Made by a program: the position numbers and the translations under genes. From Chrysemys picta bellii (taxonomy: Eukaryota > Chordata > Testudines > Emydidae), in NCBI RefSeq assembly GCF_011386835.1, contig NC_088809.1, forward strand, positions 20,241,567-20,305,566: a stretch of DNA of 64,000 bases, written 5' to 3'. The notes beneath the pieces were generated by a model. The model worked only from the letters and a program-made list of their open reading frames with translations, was not told where the DNA came from and did no database searches. This document shows positions 13,301 through 23,458 of the stretch, one piece after another (the first letter of the stretch is position 1; each line of letters opens with the position of its first letter).

Positions 13301-16300
13301 GCTGTGTCAAAGGCCCAGTTTGATGACTGTTAGCTCAAATCATAACTTTGTTTGATAACGACTGGCATACAATCATCTGAAAACAATACCTCTGAGTTGC
13401 CTTTTTAAACTAAAAACAAACCCCCCATCTAGGCTAACAAGTGGATTAAAAAAATGTCAGCCCAAATAGGACACCGAACATAGCTATAACTACGAACTGG
13501 TTTTGTTTAACAAGCCTTTGGCTAAACCGGCACTGGAGAATACTTTTTAATTCTGTGCAGTAATTTATTGCCCATGTAAGTGAAGAGCTAGAACTGGTTT
13601 GAACCAAGCAAAGTGCTAGCAAGCTTCTTCCCGTCCACCACCACCACCTTCCAGCAATCAAATAAAGCACTTGGATCCTGGCCTATAATGCCTCTACTCT
13701 TCCAGCCCTGGAGTTCCCTAAAGAAGAGACTGCCCATTCATTCCCAGTTTAGGACAGTATGATGGACAAATATCCATAGAAATTAAGAGGAGACCAGCAG
13801 GATAGAGTATTGGACTGGGACTCAGAAGACCAGGGTATTATTCCTAGCTCTGCCACTGGCCTGCTGAGTAACCTTGGGCAAGTCACTTCCCCACTCTGTG
13901 CCTCAGTTTCCCCATATGCAACATGGGCATGATCCTGCCCTCTCTCATAAAGTGCTTTGAGACCTACTGGTGAAGAGTGCTATATAAGAGCTAAATGCAT
14001 TTCACTTGTAACTGGGTCAGAATTAGTAACAAGGTTTCCAGATGTTCAGAATCCATCAAACCTCCCAAATGACTGTGTGAATTCAAATGCTGTCACAGTG
14101 TCTCAGCACAGAAAGGCTCCCACACAGGAGATGATGAAGTCAGAGACCACATGGGAGAGGGAAAAAGCCTTTACCTGACATCCTTCCCCACAGTCATGGC
14201 AGCAATAACCTTCTTCACCGCTTCTTTCCTCTTCTCTTTCTTCTCATTGTTGAGTTCAGCCTTCAGTTCAAAGATCTCTCCTGCAAGGACACAGAACAGT
14301 CTGAATTTCATGAAACCAGTGGATCTAGCTTTAGAGTTACCTGGAAAGTGACTTGTGCTCCCATCAACGCTGAAATGCTGCTTCCATCATCTTTGGGCTA
14401 GTGGATGATTCATGAGGTTATAGGAGACCCCAGAAGAACTGCAGCATGAGCTGCACTGGGGAAAATAGAAAACTACCAAATGGGAGGCCCAAATTTGATA
14501 GCCTGGGACAGAAGAGACCAGCAGAGAGTCAGAGTGATTAGCCTCTGGAGCAGAGCTTGGGGAGGAAGCGACCCAACATTGCTTAGCCCCATTCACCAGT
14601 TAAACAGCAGGGCTGATGAGCTCCTAAGCTTGGTAACAGTGAGCTTAAGAATGTCTGGGGGTTGTTGTTCAGCCAAGAGAAACAAGGTGATCTTCTGCGC
14701 TCTACCAATGGTGTGGAGGACACGGCCGCAAAGAAAAATGCTAATAAAAGCCACAACGTATGTCAGAATCTCACCACTTTCCAGGGCACTAAACCACATT
14801 GCTAAATTAGCCGCTGAGAAAGAGCACAAAGAAACTATCATATAACAGGGATCAAAAAGATCGAGGGTGCAGAGAGGGGAGACACTGGACTAGAACGTGT
14901 AAGAAATTGTGGCTCAGTTTAGCTAAGAATTCTGCCCCGACTTTCCTAGCTTCATTCTTGTCACTGTTTGCTTCCTGCAAGCACAAGTGAGGGAACAGTG
15001 GGATGACACAGATCACTGTGCAATACAAGCACGGCAGGACCACCAGCGTCAAAAATAGGGAAGGACGATTTTAGTCAAACAAACAAACAAAAAACAGGTG
15101 AGGCAAAAAGATACAACAAGCAAACGACACTCAAGGAAGAGTCATGCCTGGATTCAGAAACCATCTATAAAATAACTGAAGAGATCCTTCCTGAGATTAA
15201 TTCTTCCAGCTATACCCTTGTGCAAAATCAGTTGAGGCCTTAACTCTGCTCAGACAGCAGCTGTAGGACACGCCTGGTTTGGAAAGGAAGCAAATCCTTT
15301 CCTTCACTGGCAGCTGATTTTCCCAGGAGTACAGAGAAGGCATCGCGATCATCAGAAACCACAAGTCACCTAACAAGGACACATAGCATAGCAGGAGTCA
15401 AGGGTAACATCAGGGGTGAGCTTTTGTGGAGGATCAAAGCACCCCTGGCAGTGCTACACTCTAGCCCAAACCTTGGCTCCACATAGACCAATGCAGACAA
15501 ACTACTGTAGGATTCTCCTTGAGAGCCCATGATTGCAATATAGAAGGGCTGAATGGTATGAGACGTGCCTGTTTCCCAGATGTTTGTGTGGGTCTAAAAA
15601 TATCTGGCAGAGCCAAAAACGTTTTTTGGGGGGGAGGGTGGCCTTTGGAGTAGGAACAAGGACATGGATTTCCAATCTGAAAGCATGATAGCAAACAGCT
15701 ATGAGAACAAAGCTGCATTTTCCGTCCCTGCAGATTTTCTGGTTTCTCTTGATCGCTGCTCAAACAGGAAAAGGAACAGTTGAGCCAGGAGTCTGTATGT
15801 GACAACAGGCCCTTTGGGGCGGAAAGTTGTGCTGTTGATTCCACCATGCCAGACTGCAGGTGGAGGAAATGAAGGCAATTACCTAAACCGCAAACAAAAT
15901 ATGGCAAGGGATTTGAAAACTATAAAGAACACTTTGAGGAAACTGATTCGTTAGCATCAGGCACTATTGCTGATCTTGTTTAAAAGCCAGGAATGCGATA
16001 TGGGCCAGTGAAACCTGCTTGGCATTTCATACCAACTCATTTAAAAGAAGACTGTAATCAATATCCTTAAAGATGTTTTATTCCAAATGGCATTTTTAGG
16101 ACAGTCTAGCAGGCAGGCACGTCTGGGAAAAAGGCAAAGCAGCCTCGCATGCTGAGAGGTACATAAATCCTACTTTTCTCCTTAAACATTAGCTCAGTTC
16201 GTGAAGCCTAGCGAGTGCCGTTTGACTCAGTGCCAAGAGCTTTGATTAGGCAAGACCAGGAAGTCGAAAAGGAATGAACTGCAAAGATGATAGTCATAAA

Positions 16301-18329
16301 CTATATGCCCTCTCACTTCCTCCGACGATGGGCCATTATGTTAGCAAGCCAGCGTTTCCATAGGAAATGGCAGCAGCAGCAGAATTGGCTTGTAGAAAGA
16401 TGCATTAAAGGTGCTGAGTTGTTATAAATGACTTCTATAATGCTGTAAATTCACACGGTGTTTAACAGAGTAAGGTAGGTTCCCTGCCCTAGTGCCAATG
16501 ACTCAAGCAGACCATTGGAAAGGAGCAGAAGTTACTGTTCTGAAGAACCATGTTGTGGCTGCTTCCATTCCCAGCCATCTGAGAAAGACATCCAGCTCAT
16601 CACTCTTATTGAGAGCACATCTGAGAGTCCGACTGAGCCAGTATGCAGCACCAGCATTTTCCTTGTGTCTGCATCCATTTCTGTGGGATGTACACGTCTG
16701 TTTTTTTTAAAAAGGTTATGGCAAACTTATAACCATTCCAGTGAGATCCAATTTCCTGCTACCTGGCTGAATCTGCAGCTAGGGCTGTCATTTCTCTCTA
16801 AGGGCTCATCTACATGGGGACACTCAGGAAAGTTCCTCCAAATTAACTTCAAAAGTGGATTAGTTAAATCATATTAAATCCCTGTGTGGGCACACTTATT
16901 CAAAATTAAAGTGGCCTTAATTCAGTTTAGATGAATTTACTGTGAATTAAGCTAACACCAAATTAAGGCCACTTTAATTCTGAGTAAGAACATCCACACA
17001 GGGATTTACTGCCGTTTAACTAAACCACTTTAAATTCACACCTTTCGTTAATCTGAATTCAATTTCCTGAGTGTCCCTGTGCAGACAAGCTCTTAAAAAG
17101 ACGTAAATTCATTTTGTTTCAATAAGGTGCTCACTCTGAAGCATAATGACAACACAAATGGCAATGCGGACCATTCAACAGAAACATTTAGACATTCTGA
17201 CACAGTGGAAGGTGCTAGAGACAAAAATCAACATTTTCCCCCCAACCCAGACTCAGCCACAACAAAACGCAGGATCAGTTCAGCAGCACTAACGTCCCTA
17301 GAAAAGGCAGAGTTTGGAGGGCTTGGAGTTAATGGTCTGTATTTACTGCTAGTCCTTTAGGCCAGAGTTTAAGAGTAAGGGTAGGTCTTCACTACCCGCC
17401 GGATCTATCGGGGGTCGATTTATCTATTCACGTAGCTGAAGTTGCATATCTTAGGTCGACCCCCCCGCTAATGTAGACCTGGGCTAAGACAAATGACTCC
17501 ACAGTGGTGGAGTAAGGGAACGCCTCCCTGAAGTGTGCATCATGACTACTTTATACCCAGGAGCCATGCTATTTCAGAAACACTACCTCTTTCAACAAGG
17601 TGTTCTGGATGATCACTAGGGCTAAGTGAACTCATGGTTACAGTAAAGTCATGTGGAGCACAGGGGTGAGGAGTTTGGTTGGGGGAGGGATGAATTGACT
17701 ATCTGGCTCTTCTGGTAGATTTCTCCATGGATTTTGAGAAGGCAGCAGAAGAGGACCCACAACTTTTTTAAAAAGTCTGTTGTGAGCTCATAACAAGCCT
17801 TCCAAATGGCTAAAAATGTGCACGTATAATCACCCAGACCCTTCAAGCGTATTCTTCCCCACCACCCAACCCAAGCACACGTCTAGTTGTCTGACTGGAC
17901 AACTGTCCATGGTCCTGAACCCTTCACTCCAGCCCTAAGCCTCCAAACAACTGTACATTTCAAATCTCCAAGTTTTGCTCCCAGATGCTCCGGAAAATCA
18001 GGGAGTCAGGAAAGGTAATTTGAGTCACTGAGTTTGCGCATTGCAAAACTATTCAGTACTTCAGTCCTGCCTTTTGATGCTACTAGAGGAAAAGGGGGAA
18101 GGAGGGGCTCAGTGACTGTTTCATGGCCTACTTTTGAAGAACTTCTCCCTGGATGATTGAGAGGAGAAATGGGGACAAAGCTAACAGGAGAGCACAAATT
18201 TCTCCAAGTGGAGTTCCAAAAAGCCACTTTAAAACGATAGCCACCCAGCATCTCCAGGAACCTGCAATATTTTGTAAGAGTTTAAAGCTAACCTTTTTTA
18301 TTGGTTGTGAAATACTTGGAGTCCGTCAT
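10134..18329 (-). CDS. AP2B1: AP-2 complex subunit beta (beta2-adaptin), N-terminal coding exons, partial gene
   Basis: Beta2-adaptin is the large beta subunit of the heterotetrameric AP-2 adaptor, which links clathrin to cargo and PI(4,5)P2 at the plasma membrane in endocytosis. Four coding exons on the minus strand (18329-18293, 14280-14175, 12491-12356, 10379-10134) join in frame to 525 nt, 175 residues, starting [20 protein letters not shown] and ending at SNPM. The segment is the start of the adaptin N-terminal HEAT-repeat trunk, and I see no difference from the mammalian protein as I remember it. The very similar AP1B1 is less likely given the neighbouring PEX12. All junctions have GT/AG sites with compatible phases (1, 2, 0). 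The remaining trunk, the hinge with the clathrin box and the ear domain are not in the window; the next exon must lie beyond position 1, so this intron exceeds 10.1 kb. Confidence 0.97.
10380..12355 (-). other. AP2B1: AP2B1 intron 4
   Basis: I see no additional exon here. At about 11820-12090 there is an old L3/CR1-like LINE relic on the plus strand. The remainder is plain intron with a short poly-C run near 11358. Confidence 0.7.
11820..12090 (+). mobile_element. Old LINE (L3/CR1) relic
   Basis: The segment contains the conserved stretch that follows the LINE reading frame in this group (TGGGGAACTCATTGCTACA, then AAAGAGGACGAGACATTTCT). It is heavily mutated and has no open frame. The assignment rests on recognition of these phrases only. 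Confidence 0.5.
12356..12491 (-). CDS. AP2B1: AP2B1 exon 4
   Basis: The 136-nt exon encodes [20 protein letters not shown] and on to NSFVK, the first HEAT-like helices of beta-adaptin. The acceptor is TTTATCCAG and the donor is AAG|GTAAC. It leaves in phase 0, matching the next exon, which starts at Asp. Confidence 0.95.
12492..14174 (-). other. AP2B1: AP2B1 intron 3
   Basis: No exon is visible between the flanking AP2B1 exons. The only feature I can name is a MIR-type SINE at about 13795-13993. Confidence 0.7.
13795..13993 (+). mobile_element. MIR-type SINE (CORE-SINE)
   Basis: The core CCTTGGGCAAGTCACTT followed by CTCTGTGCCTCAGTTTCC is diagnostic of MIR. The 3' part, AAAGTGCTTTGAGACCTA and GTGCTATATAAGAGC, resembles the LINE2-type tail. 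This is an ancient amniote SINE. Confidence 0.85.
14175..14280 (-). CDS. AP2B1: AP2B1 exon 3
   Basis: The 106-nt exon encodes [20 protein letters not shown] and continues to VGKDVS, a highly charged helix at the start of the adaptin trunk. It enters in phase 1 after the acceptor TCCTTGCAG and leaves with AG of Ser48 before the donor GTAAAG. Confidence 0.95.
16800..17095. mobile_element. Palindromic foldback MITE, about 296 bp
   Basis: Left and right ends are inverted copies: GGGGACACTCAGGAAA on the left, TTTCCTGAGTGTCCCT on the right. Further inside, AATTAAAGTGGCCTTAATT faces AATTAAGGCCACTTTAATT. Nearly the whole element can fold on itself. No protein is encoded. A clean target-site duplication was not identified. 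Confidence 0.75.
17377..17484 (+). mobile_element. Short internally deleted copy of the GTATGTCTACAC-type MITE
   Basis: The ends GGGTAGGTCTTCACTACC and GTAGACCTGGGCTA and the internal CACGTAGCTGAAGTTGC match the layout of the element at 8003-8252. Here the GC-rich middle is missing and only about 108 bp remain. Confidence 0.65.
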
Positions 18330-18350
18330 GGTTCCAATTCCTTAGCACAC
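18293..18350 (-). CDS. AP2B1: AP2B1 exon 2, containing the start codon
   Basis: The acceptor (TTCTTGCAG) opens the exon at 18350, 21 untranslated bases precede the ATG at 18329, and 37 coding bases encode [12 protein letters not shown] plus the first base of Gly13. The donor GTTAGC follows. This start is the annotated start in vertebrate AP2B1, and the protein begins at once with the conserved adaptin N-terminus. Confidence 0.95.
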
Positions 18351-19562
18351 CTGCAAGAACAATGAACATGTGAATAGAAGTTGCAGCTGCTGTCGACCAC
18401 TGTGCAAACTACACACGCAGAGAAACAAGGCTTAGCAGGAATAACGTAAGGGAAAAAGCAAGGGTTCTGAACATACCTTTGGGCCGCACCAACTAGTGAG
18501 GTAACTTAGCAAATAGTTTTTTTTAAATCAAGGAAGTTTCAACTGAAGTTTGCTGGCAAAACACGGCAGTTTGTTGAACCCCTTTTCTGCCCTATCAAAA
18601 ACAATCTCCCACCCTGATCTTTCTGTCCTCCCTGGGGGGGGGGATATTTTTAATTATACTGAGGGAGAGGACCTTTATGTGTTCTCCAGATATTTCATTC
18701 ACCTCCTCCCCTCAAAAGTGAGGTTATATTTAAGAAGTGTTCATTTATGGAAACAGATTCACGTTTCAGAACAACCCATTTCAGACAATGGAGGGACATA
18801 AGTAAGGAAAGGGTAGTCACCCCCTAACTGGTGTGGTGCATTTTGGGGTTGCATCACAGAAGTAACTGCAAAACAGACCGTTCCCCACATGCATCAAAAA
18901 ACCGTTTTTCCTCATTCCTCATACACAAAGCATCACTTTTAAAAAAGGTGTTTTACAAGAAACTTATGGAAGCTTGAAGCTGAAATCTTTTCCATCTCAC
19001 TACCACCCCACCTGGACGCTGGCCTGTTACTGTAGGGCGGCACTGCAAATGCTGGTTTGCTGTTATAGGTACATTGGTCATGAGGACTGGGTTGCATGGG
19101 GACACGTTGGTCTGTTACTATAAGACTCCAGTCAGAATGGCTTCCCGACTACTTGCACTTCTTTGTTTCACAAAACGGAGTGGATTACCAACAACATGTA
19201 CTAATTATAGGGACGTCACAAACATATCAGAAAGAATGTAGAATCCATTTCACTTTTTTTTTTTTTTTTAAATGTAATTGGTGACGGCCAGGGAGGAAAG
19301 AGACTCTCCCAAAAACTTTTAAACAGTACCTGGGGAAAAGACAAGCACGGGAGAAAGTAGTCTTATTTCTTTTGATTATGAAATTAGTATCACAGCCAAA
19401 AACCTGAAATACAACTTGCCCCTATAATTATCCAATCAACTCCTTTCCTAATTTTTCTTCTTCTCCTTTCCTGTTTTTGTCTGATCTCCTTTCTTGTCTT
19501 ATGTGCATTTCTGTCTTCTCCATTTCTCTTGCTCTCCCCGTCTCCACTCATTGCTGCTTCTA

Positions 19563-19758
19563 TATAGATAGATAGATATCCTATCTCCTAGAACTGAAAG
19601 GGACCTTGAAAGGTCATCGAGTCCAGCCCCCTGCCTTCACTAGCAGGACCAAGTACTGATTTTGCCCCAGATCCCTAAGTGGCCCCCTGAAGGATTGAAC
19701 TCACAACCCTGGGTTTAGCAGGCCAATGCTCAAACCACTGAGCTATCCCTCCCCCCTA
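19563..19758 (-). mobile_element. Turtle tRNA-derived SINE with CR1-like tail
   Basis: On the minus strand the head reads AGGGATAGCTCAGTGGTTTG (A box, plus-strand 19727-19745), followed by the B box GGTTGTGAGTTCAATCC (19692-19708), as in a tRNA-derived polymerase III promoter. The body then becomes a CR1-type tail (GACCTTTCAAGGTCCCTTTC) ending in a TATCTATC microsatellite at 19561-19580. This composition is known from cryptodiran turtle SINEs and is one of the main reasons for calling the organism a turtle. Confidence 0.85.
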
Positions 19759-22405
19759 AGCTATCCCTCCCTCTCTCTCTCTCCCCCCAGCCCCTATTTC
19801 ACTCTTACCCTTCCTTCTTTCCTGGGATAGGGACACCTCTGTTCTTCCTAATGACTCTTCCTCGGCTGAAAAGCTGATATGGATCCCCTTGTAACAGACT
19901 GAGCCTGCGTCTCCTCCTGTCAGCCTGAAGTGTCGGCTACAAAACAAGCAAGACAGCTTTTCCCCACAGGCTGATTCTGCTGCCTCCACAGAGCTCCCAG
20001 GCCCTGCTGGCCCAAGGGAACAAATTTGGGTTTGAACTCTTTCTGTCCCAAAAGAATAGCAGACCAGCACCACTTCCCGTCTGTGCTGCTCATCCCCCAC
20101 CACTCAAAACACATCCTTTTGGAGCTTCTGGTCCTATCATACCTCCTTCCCTCATATTATGTTTATCTTTTCTCCTTTGCCTCCAGATGATGCTAATGCT
20201 GCTGTTTCTCTTGCTTCAGCAGTAAAGTTACTATGAGTAGTAGCAGCAGAGGTAATGAGATAATCCCGGTCACTTTCAGTTTTCTCCATAGGGGAGACTC
20301 TAGGCACAGCTGTAATCCTGTCCAGCTGCCAAGGAGTGGGAAACAGCAAATGTTAGTCTCTATATGCCCTCATCCTTATCAGATCTTGCCTGTGGCGCTC
20401 TTGCAGGTGTACCTACCCTCAGCCCAGCAGCTGCAGCAGGGTGACCTTGATCAGGATTGTTCACTCTGGTTCTGGTACTGCTTTATCACTGGGGTAGCTT
20501 TGTGTTTGGGAGCAGCAACACAAGAGGTAATTTTGAAAACAGAGACAGGGAAGGATACTCAAAAAAAAAAAGGGGGGGGGGGAGAGAGGGGATATAGCAT
20601 CACTTTGAATTTAAACTCCCGAAGCTCACCAGTCTTGGCAGCAACCCCCATATCTTTCCAAGAGAGGAAGTTGCTACAAGTCTCATTTCATAATTAAAAA
20701 CGCAGCCTACTTGCAGCTGCAATGTTATTGCTGACACACTGCTTAGGATTTTAGCCTAGTTTGAAAGAGGACTTAAATGTCTTTCGTTTACTAAAGTAAT
20801 GGGCACATTACCAGTTTTATGAGAATTAATGTCGTTCTCGCTATGCTTTGGTTTTCTTACACACAGGATCTATCACCCTGGCCAGACCCTGCACAGATTT
20901 AGCCTGGTATTCTAACCAATACCTGGTTATTTAAGGAAAGGCCAGAAACCCAATAATACGCATTTAACTAATTGGGCAGTGCTACACAGAGGAGGGAAAT
21001 TCCCTGCTAAATTTCACAGGTGACCTTTATGCCCTGAAGCCTGAGATTTCATTACCCTTATTATTTTAGCTTGCTCAGTTACAAATGTCATTAGCAGTCA
21101 TAAAATTACTCAGCTCTTATTTAAATCTAGTCACAGTACATGTCTTAATGACCTCCTGATTTGGCAGATACAAATAACATTTAAGACTATTATTTTAATA
21201 AGTACCACAGCTACAATATTCCAAATACAATACAAGGCTGCCTTTCCCCAGGGTGCAGGAGTATTTTGCTTCATTCTATGTTTGAGCTCACTTCACACAT
21301 GCTGTCAAGGGCAATTTCCCAGTGGTACTCACTATAATCTGGTTTACTAAGCAAACACATTACAGGGCACAGCTAGTCTCAAGTGAAACCCAAGAAACAA
21401 AGAGACATGAGAGCAGTGATTCACAAATGACAATGGTTTCAAATAACTGTCAAGGAAATGCCAGCTTCTTCTGCACAATTCAAAACAGGAGGAAAGCTGA
21501 AACACGTTTAAAGATGGAAAACAGCCATTTTTATTAGCAAGAACTGAGGGATGTTTAAAGATGACTGAAGCTGTAAAGTAACGATAGGCTCATCTTTGCC
21601 GTCCTGGAGCCCAGTGTCTAACTAGCTAAACTCAGAACAAGTAAATTGGGAATGGTTTTGAGGTTTGCAACAAAAGGCCTACGTTCACTCCCAGATAAGA
21701 ACAAGAACATGACAAGAAAATACCCAGTGGGCTTTAGTCTCGTCTAGCAGCCCTGCTGGCTCACCAACATGTTGTTCCTTTAAGTGTTTGAAATTCAAAT
21801 TTAGATTGAAGCAGATGTGTCTAACTCAGTGACTAGAGCAGGAATAAAGGAATCACTACACCCAGAGACAAACAGTCTCACACAATAGCCTCAAAGAAAG
21901 AAGGGTCTTGTAACTGACAAATACAATTCCTGACCACCCAAAACTCTGTTAACAGGAACCTACATGCCCTACCTAGTTTTGTGCCCGGCCCTGGGTAATC
22001 GCAGGGGTGAAGACACTAAAATCTGAAAGGGAAAAGTCTCAGACTGAGACAATCTGAGTGGATGATTAACCTGGGAACTCTGGAATGGGAACAGTCCCAG
22101 TTGGTACATAGAAGTGGACCCGCTCTGGATCCATGGGTGGGTCCCCAATCTCCCTAGGAAACAGCCCCGGTTTAGCCAGACTAAGCGCTGAGCCAGCCCA
22201 CCCAGCTGTGTGCGCTTCATCCACCCAGTAACAGCTCCGGGGTGGCGAGGGATGGTCCGAGTGGGGCTGGGCATAGGCGGCGAGTTATATGGGCCTGCGG
22301 TGCCCCTGCTCCACCAATATTTAGGAACGTGGGTCCGGCTCCACCAATGTTTGGGCTTAACGCGCTTGGGGGGGGGCACGCTTCAGGGGGACGTGGGGTG
22401 TTAGC

Positions 22406-22425
22406 GGGGGGGGGGGGGGGGGGGG
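22406..22425. repeat. G20 homopolymer at the CpG island edge
   Basis: Twenty consecutive G residues, a likely site of sequencing or assembly error and possibly G-quadruplex-forming. Confidence 0.9.
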
Positions 22426-22897
22426 CTGCCGCTGGCAGCAGCGAGTGACCCAGCCCCAGCCCGCTCCCTCCCCGCCCCCATTCCGCCGCCCCGCCCCCGG
22501 GAGCCGGCGCCAGCCCCCCGCTAGCCCCCCAGGCCGCCCTGGACCCCGCGTCCCCCCAAAGCGCGGGGCCCGGCCCGTCCTATGGCCGCTCTGGGGGCAG
22601 CCCTGGGGCCCGGCGAAGGGGGGCGAGAGGCCGCAGCCGCCCATCGCTCCGCCCGGCACTGGGAACAAAGGGCAGCGGGACCCGCCGGGGGCAGCTCCCG
22701 TTCCGGCGCCCCAGGGCCCTGCCCCAGCCCCAGCCGCGCCCCAGGGCGCCTCTTCCCCTCCGGAGCCCCACCCCCGGGGCCGCCTCAGAGCCCCCCCCGA
22801 CCCCGCCCCGAGCCCCCCGGCCTGGGCCCGGCCCCCCGCGCCGCGCCCCCCCCGGCCGGGCCCGCTCCATGGGGCGGGCGGGGCCGCACACACTCAC

Positions 22898-23070
22898 CGG
22901 GACGGCGGGGCGTCGGGCACAGGGCGGGGCGGGGACACACACACACACACACCGCTGCGGAGGCGGCGGCTGGGGACGGGAACCGGAAGCGGGGCGGCTC
23001 GGAAGACTGAGGGCGATAGAGGTTTCCCCCTCCCGCCGCCTAGAGCGTCCGCGCCGCCGCGGCCATAGAG
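22898..23070 (-). other. AP2B1: AP2B1 untranslated exon 1 (5' end approximate)
   Basis: Inside the CpG island a strong minus-strand splice donor (CCG|GTGAGTG) ends an exon at 22898. No coding sequence is expected here because the AP2B1 start codon lies in the next exon, after an acceptor at 18350. The transcription start is not visible directly; it is placed near 23040-23075 because the GC-rich core lies there and PEX12 begins on the opposite strand just beyond. The intron to exon 2 would be about 4.5 kb. Confidence 0.6.
22935..22952. repeat. (AC)9 microsatellite
   Basis: A short AC run within the AP2B1 exon 1 / promoter region. A second C14 plus AC run lies at 23241-23264. Confidence 0.9.
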
Positions 23071-23332
23071 ACACAACTGGGGGCAGAGCGTCTGGTCAGA
23101 GCCCGAGACAGCCCAGCTCGCCCACCCCCGGGCTGGCTCCCATCGGTGCCCACGCGTGGGACACCGATGCCAGCGTCACTGCAGCTGCTCCGCCTGCAGC
23201 CCTTTCCCTTGGGCGGGGAAGGACTTTCAGCACTAAAACACCCCCCCCCCCCCCACACACACACAGTAACTCCTGTTTCCTTTGTCCCAGTTACCGTGGG
23301 GGAGGTCAGGATCCTTCTGCACGGAGGAAGCC

Positions 23333-23458
23333 ATGGCGGAGCATGGGGCTCATCTCACCGCTGCTTCAGCTAGTGATGACAGGCCTTCCATCTTTGAAGT
23401 GGTGGCCCAGGACAGCTTGATGTCAGCAGTGAGACCTGCACTTCAGCATGTGGTCAAG
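23333..23458 (+). CDS. PEX12: PEX12 exon 1 (coding part)
   Basis: Forty-two codons from the ATG to HVVK, ending in phase 0 at AAG|GTAAAG. Whether the 5' UTR is continuous with the CpG island or begins after an upstream intron is not settled; an acceptor-like CTTTGTCCCAG lies at 23280-23290. Confidence 0.95.

Larger units (their letters stand above)
14281..18292 (-). other. AP2B1: AP2B1 intron 2
   Basis: No exon is supported. Two MITEs are visible, a palindromic one at 16800-17095 and a GGGTAGGTCTTCACT-type element at 17377-17484. The rest carries nothing I can identify. Confidence 0.7.
18351..22897 (-). other. AP2B1: AP2B1 intron 1
   Basis: The first intron holds a turtle tRNA-derived SINE (about 19563-19758), a pyrimidine-rich stretch (19440-19560 and 19755-19800) and the lower half of the CpG island. 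No exon or RNA gene is recognised otherwise. Confidence 0.65.
22400..23100. promoter_or_regulatory. CpG island, bidirectional AP2B1 / PEX12 promoter
   Basis: GC content rises sharply and CpG is abundant over this interval, with GGGCGG-type Sp1 boxes (for example near 22870-22885 and 22924-22934). The AP2B1 donor at 22898 points left and the PEX12 start codon lies at 23333 pointing right, so the two genes are head to head with fewer than 450 bp between exon 1 and the PEX12 ATG. No TATA box is evident. Long open frames across this island on both strands are a by-product of GC bias. Confidence 0.85.

Noticed and set aside
19692..19745. tRNA-like A and B boxes as a true tRNA gene
   Set aside because: No cloverleaf can be closed and the head continues into a CR1-type tail; it is a SINE.
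22357..23420. Several overlapping long open frames on both strands in the CpG island
   Set aside because: They overlap in all frames, are proline/glycine/arginine-rich and disappear outside the GC-rich block; they are composition artefacts over untranslated exon 1 and the promoter.
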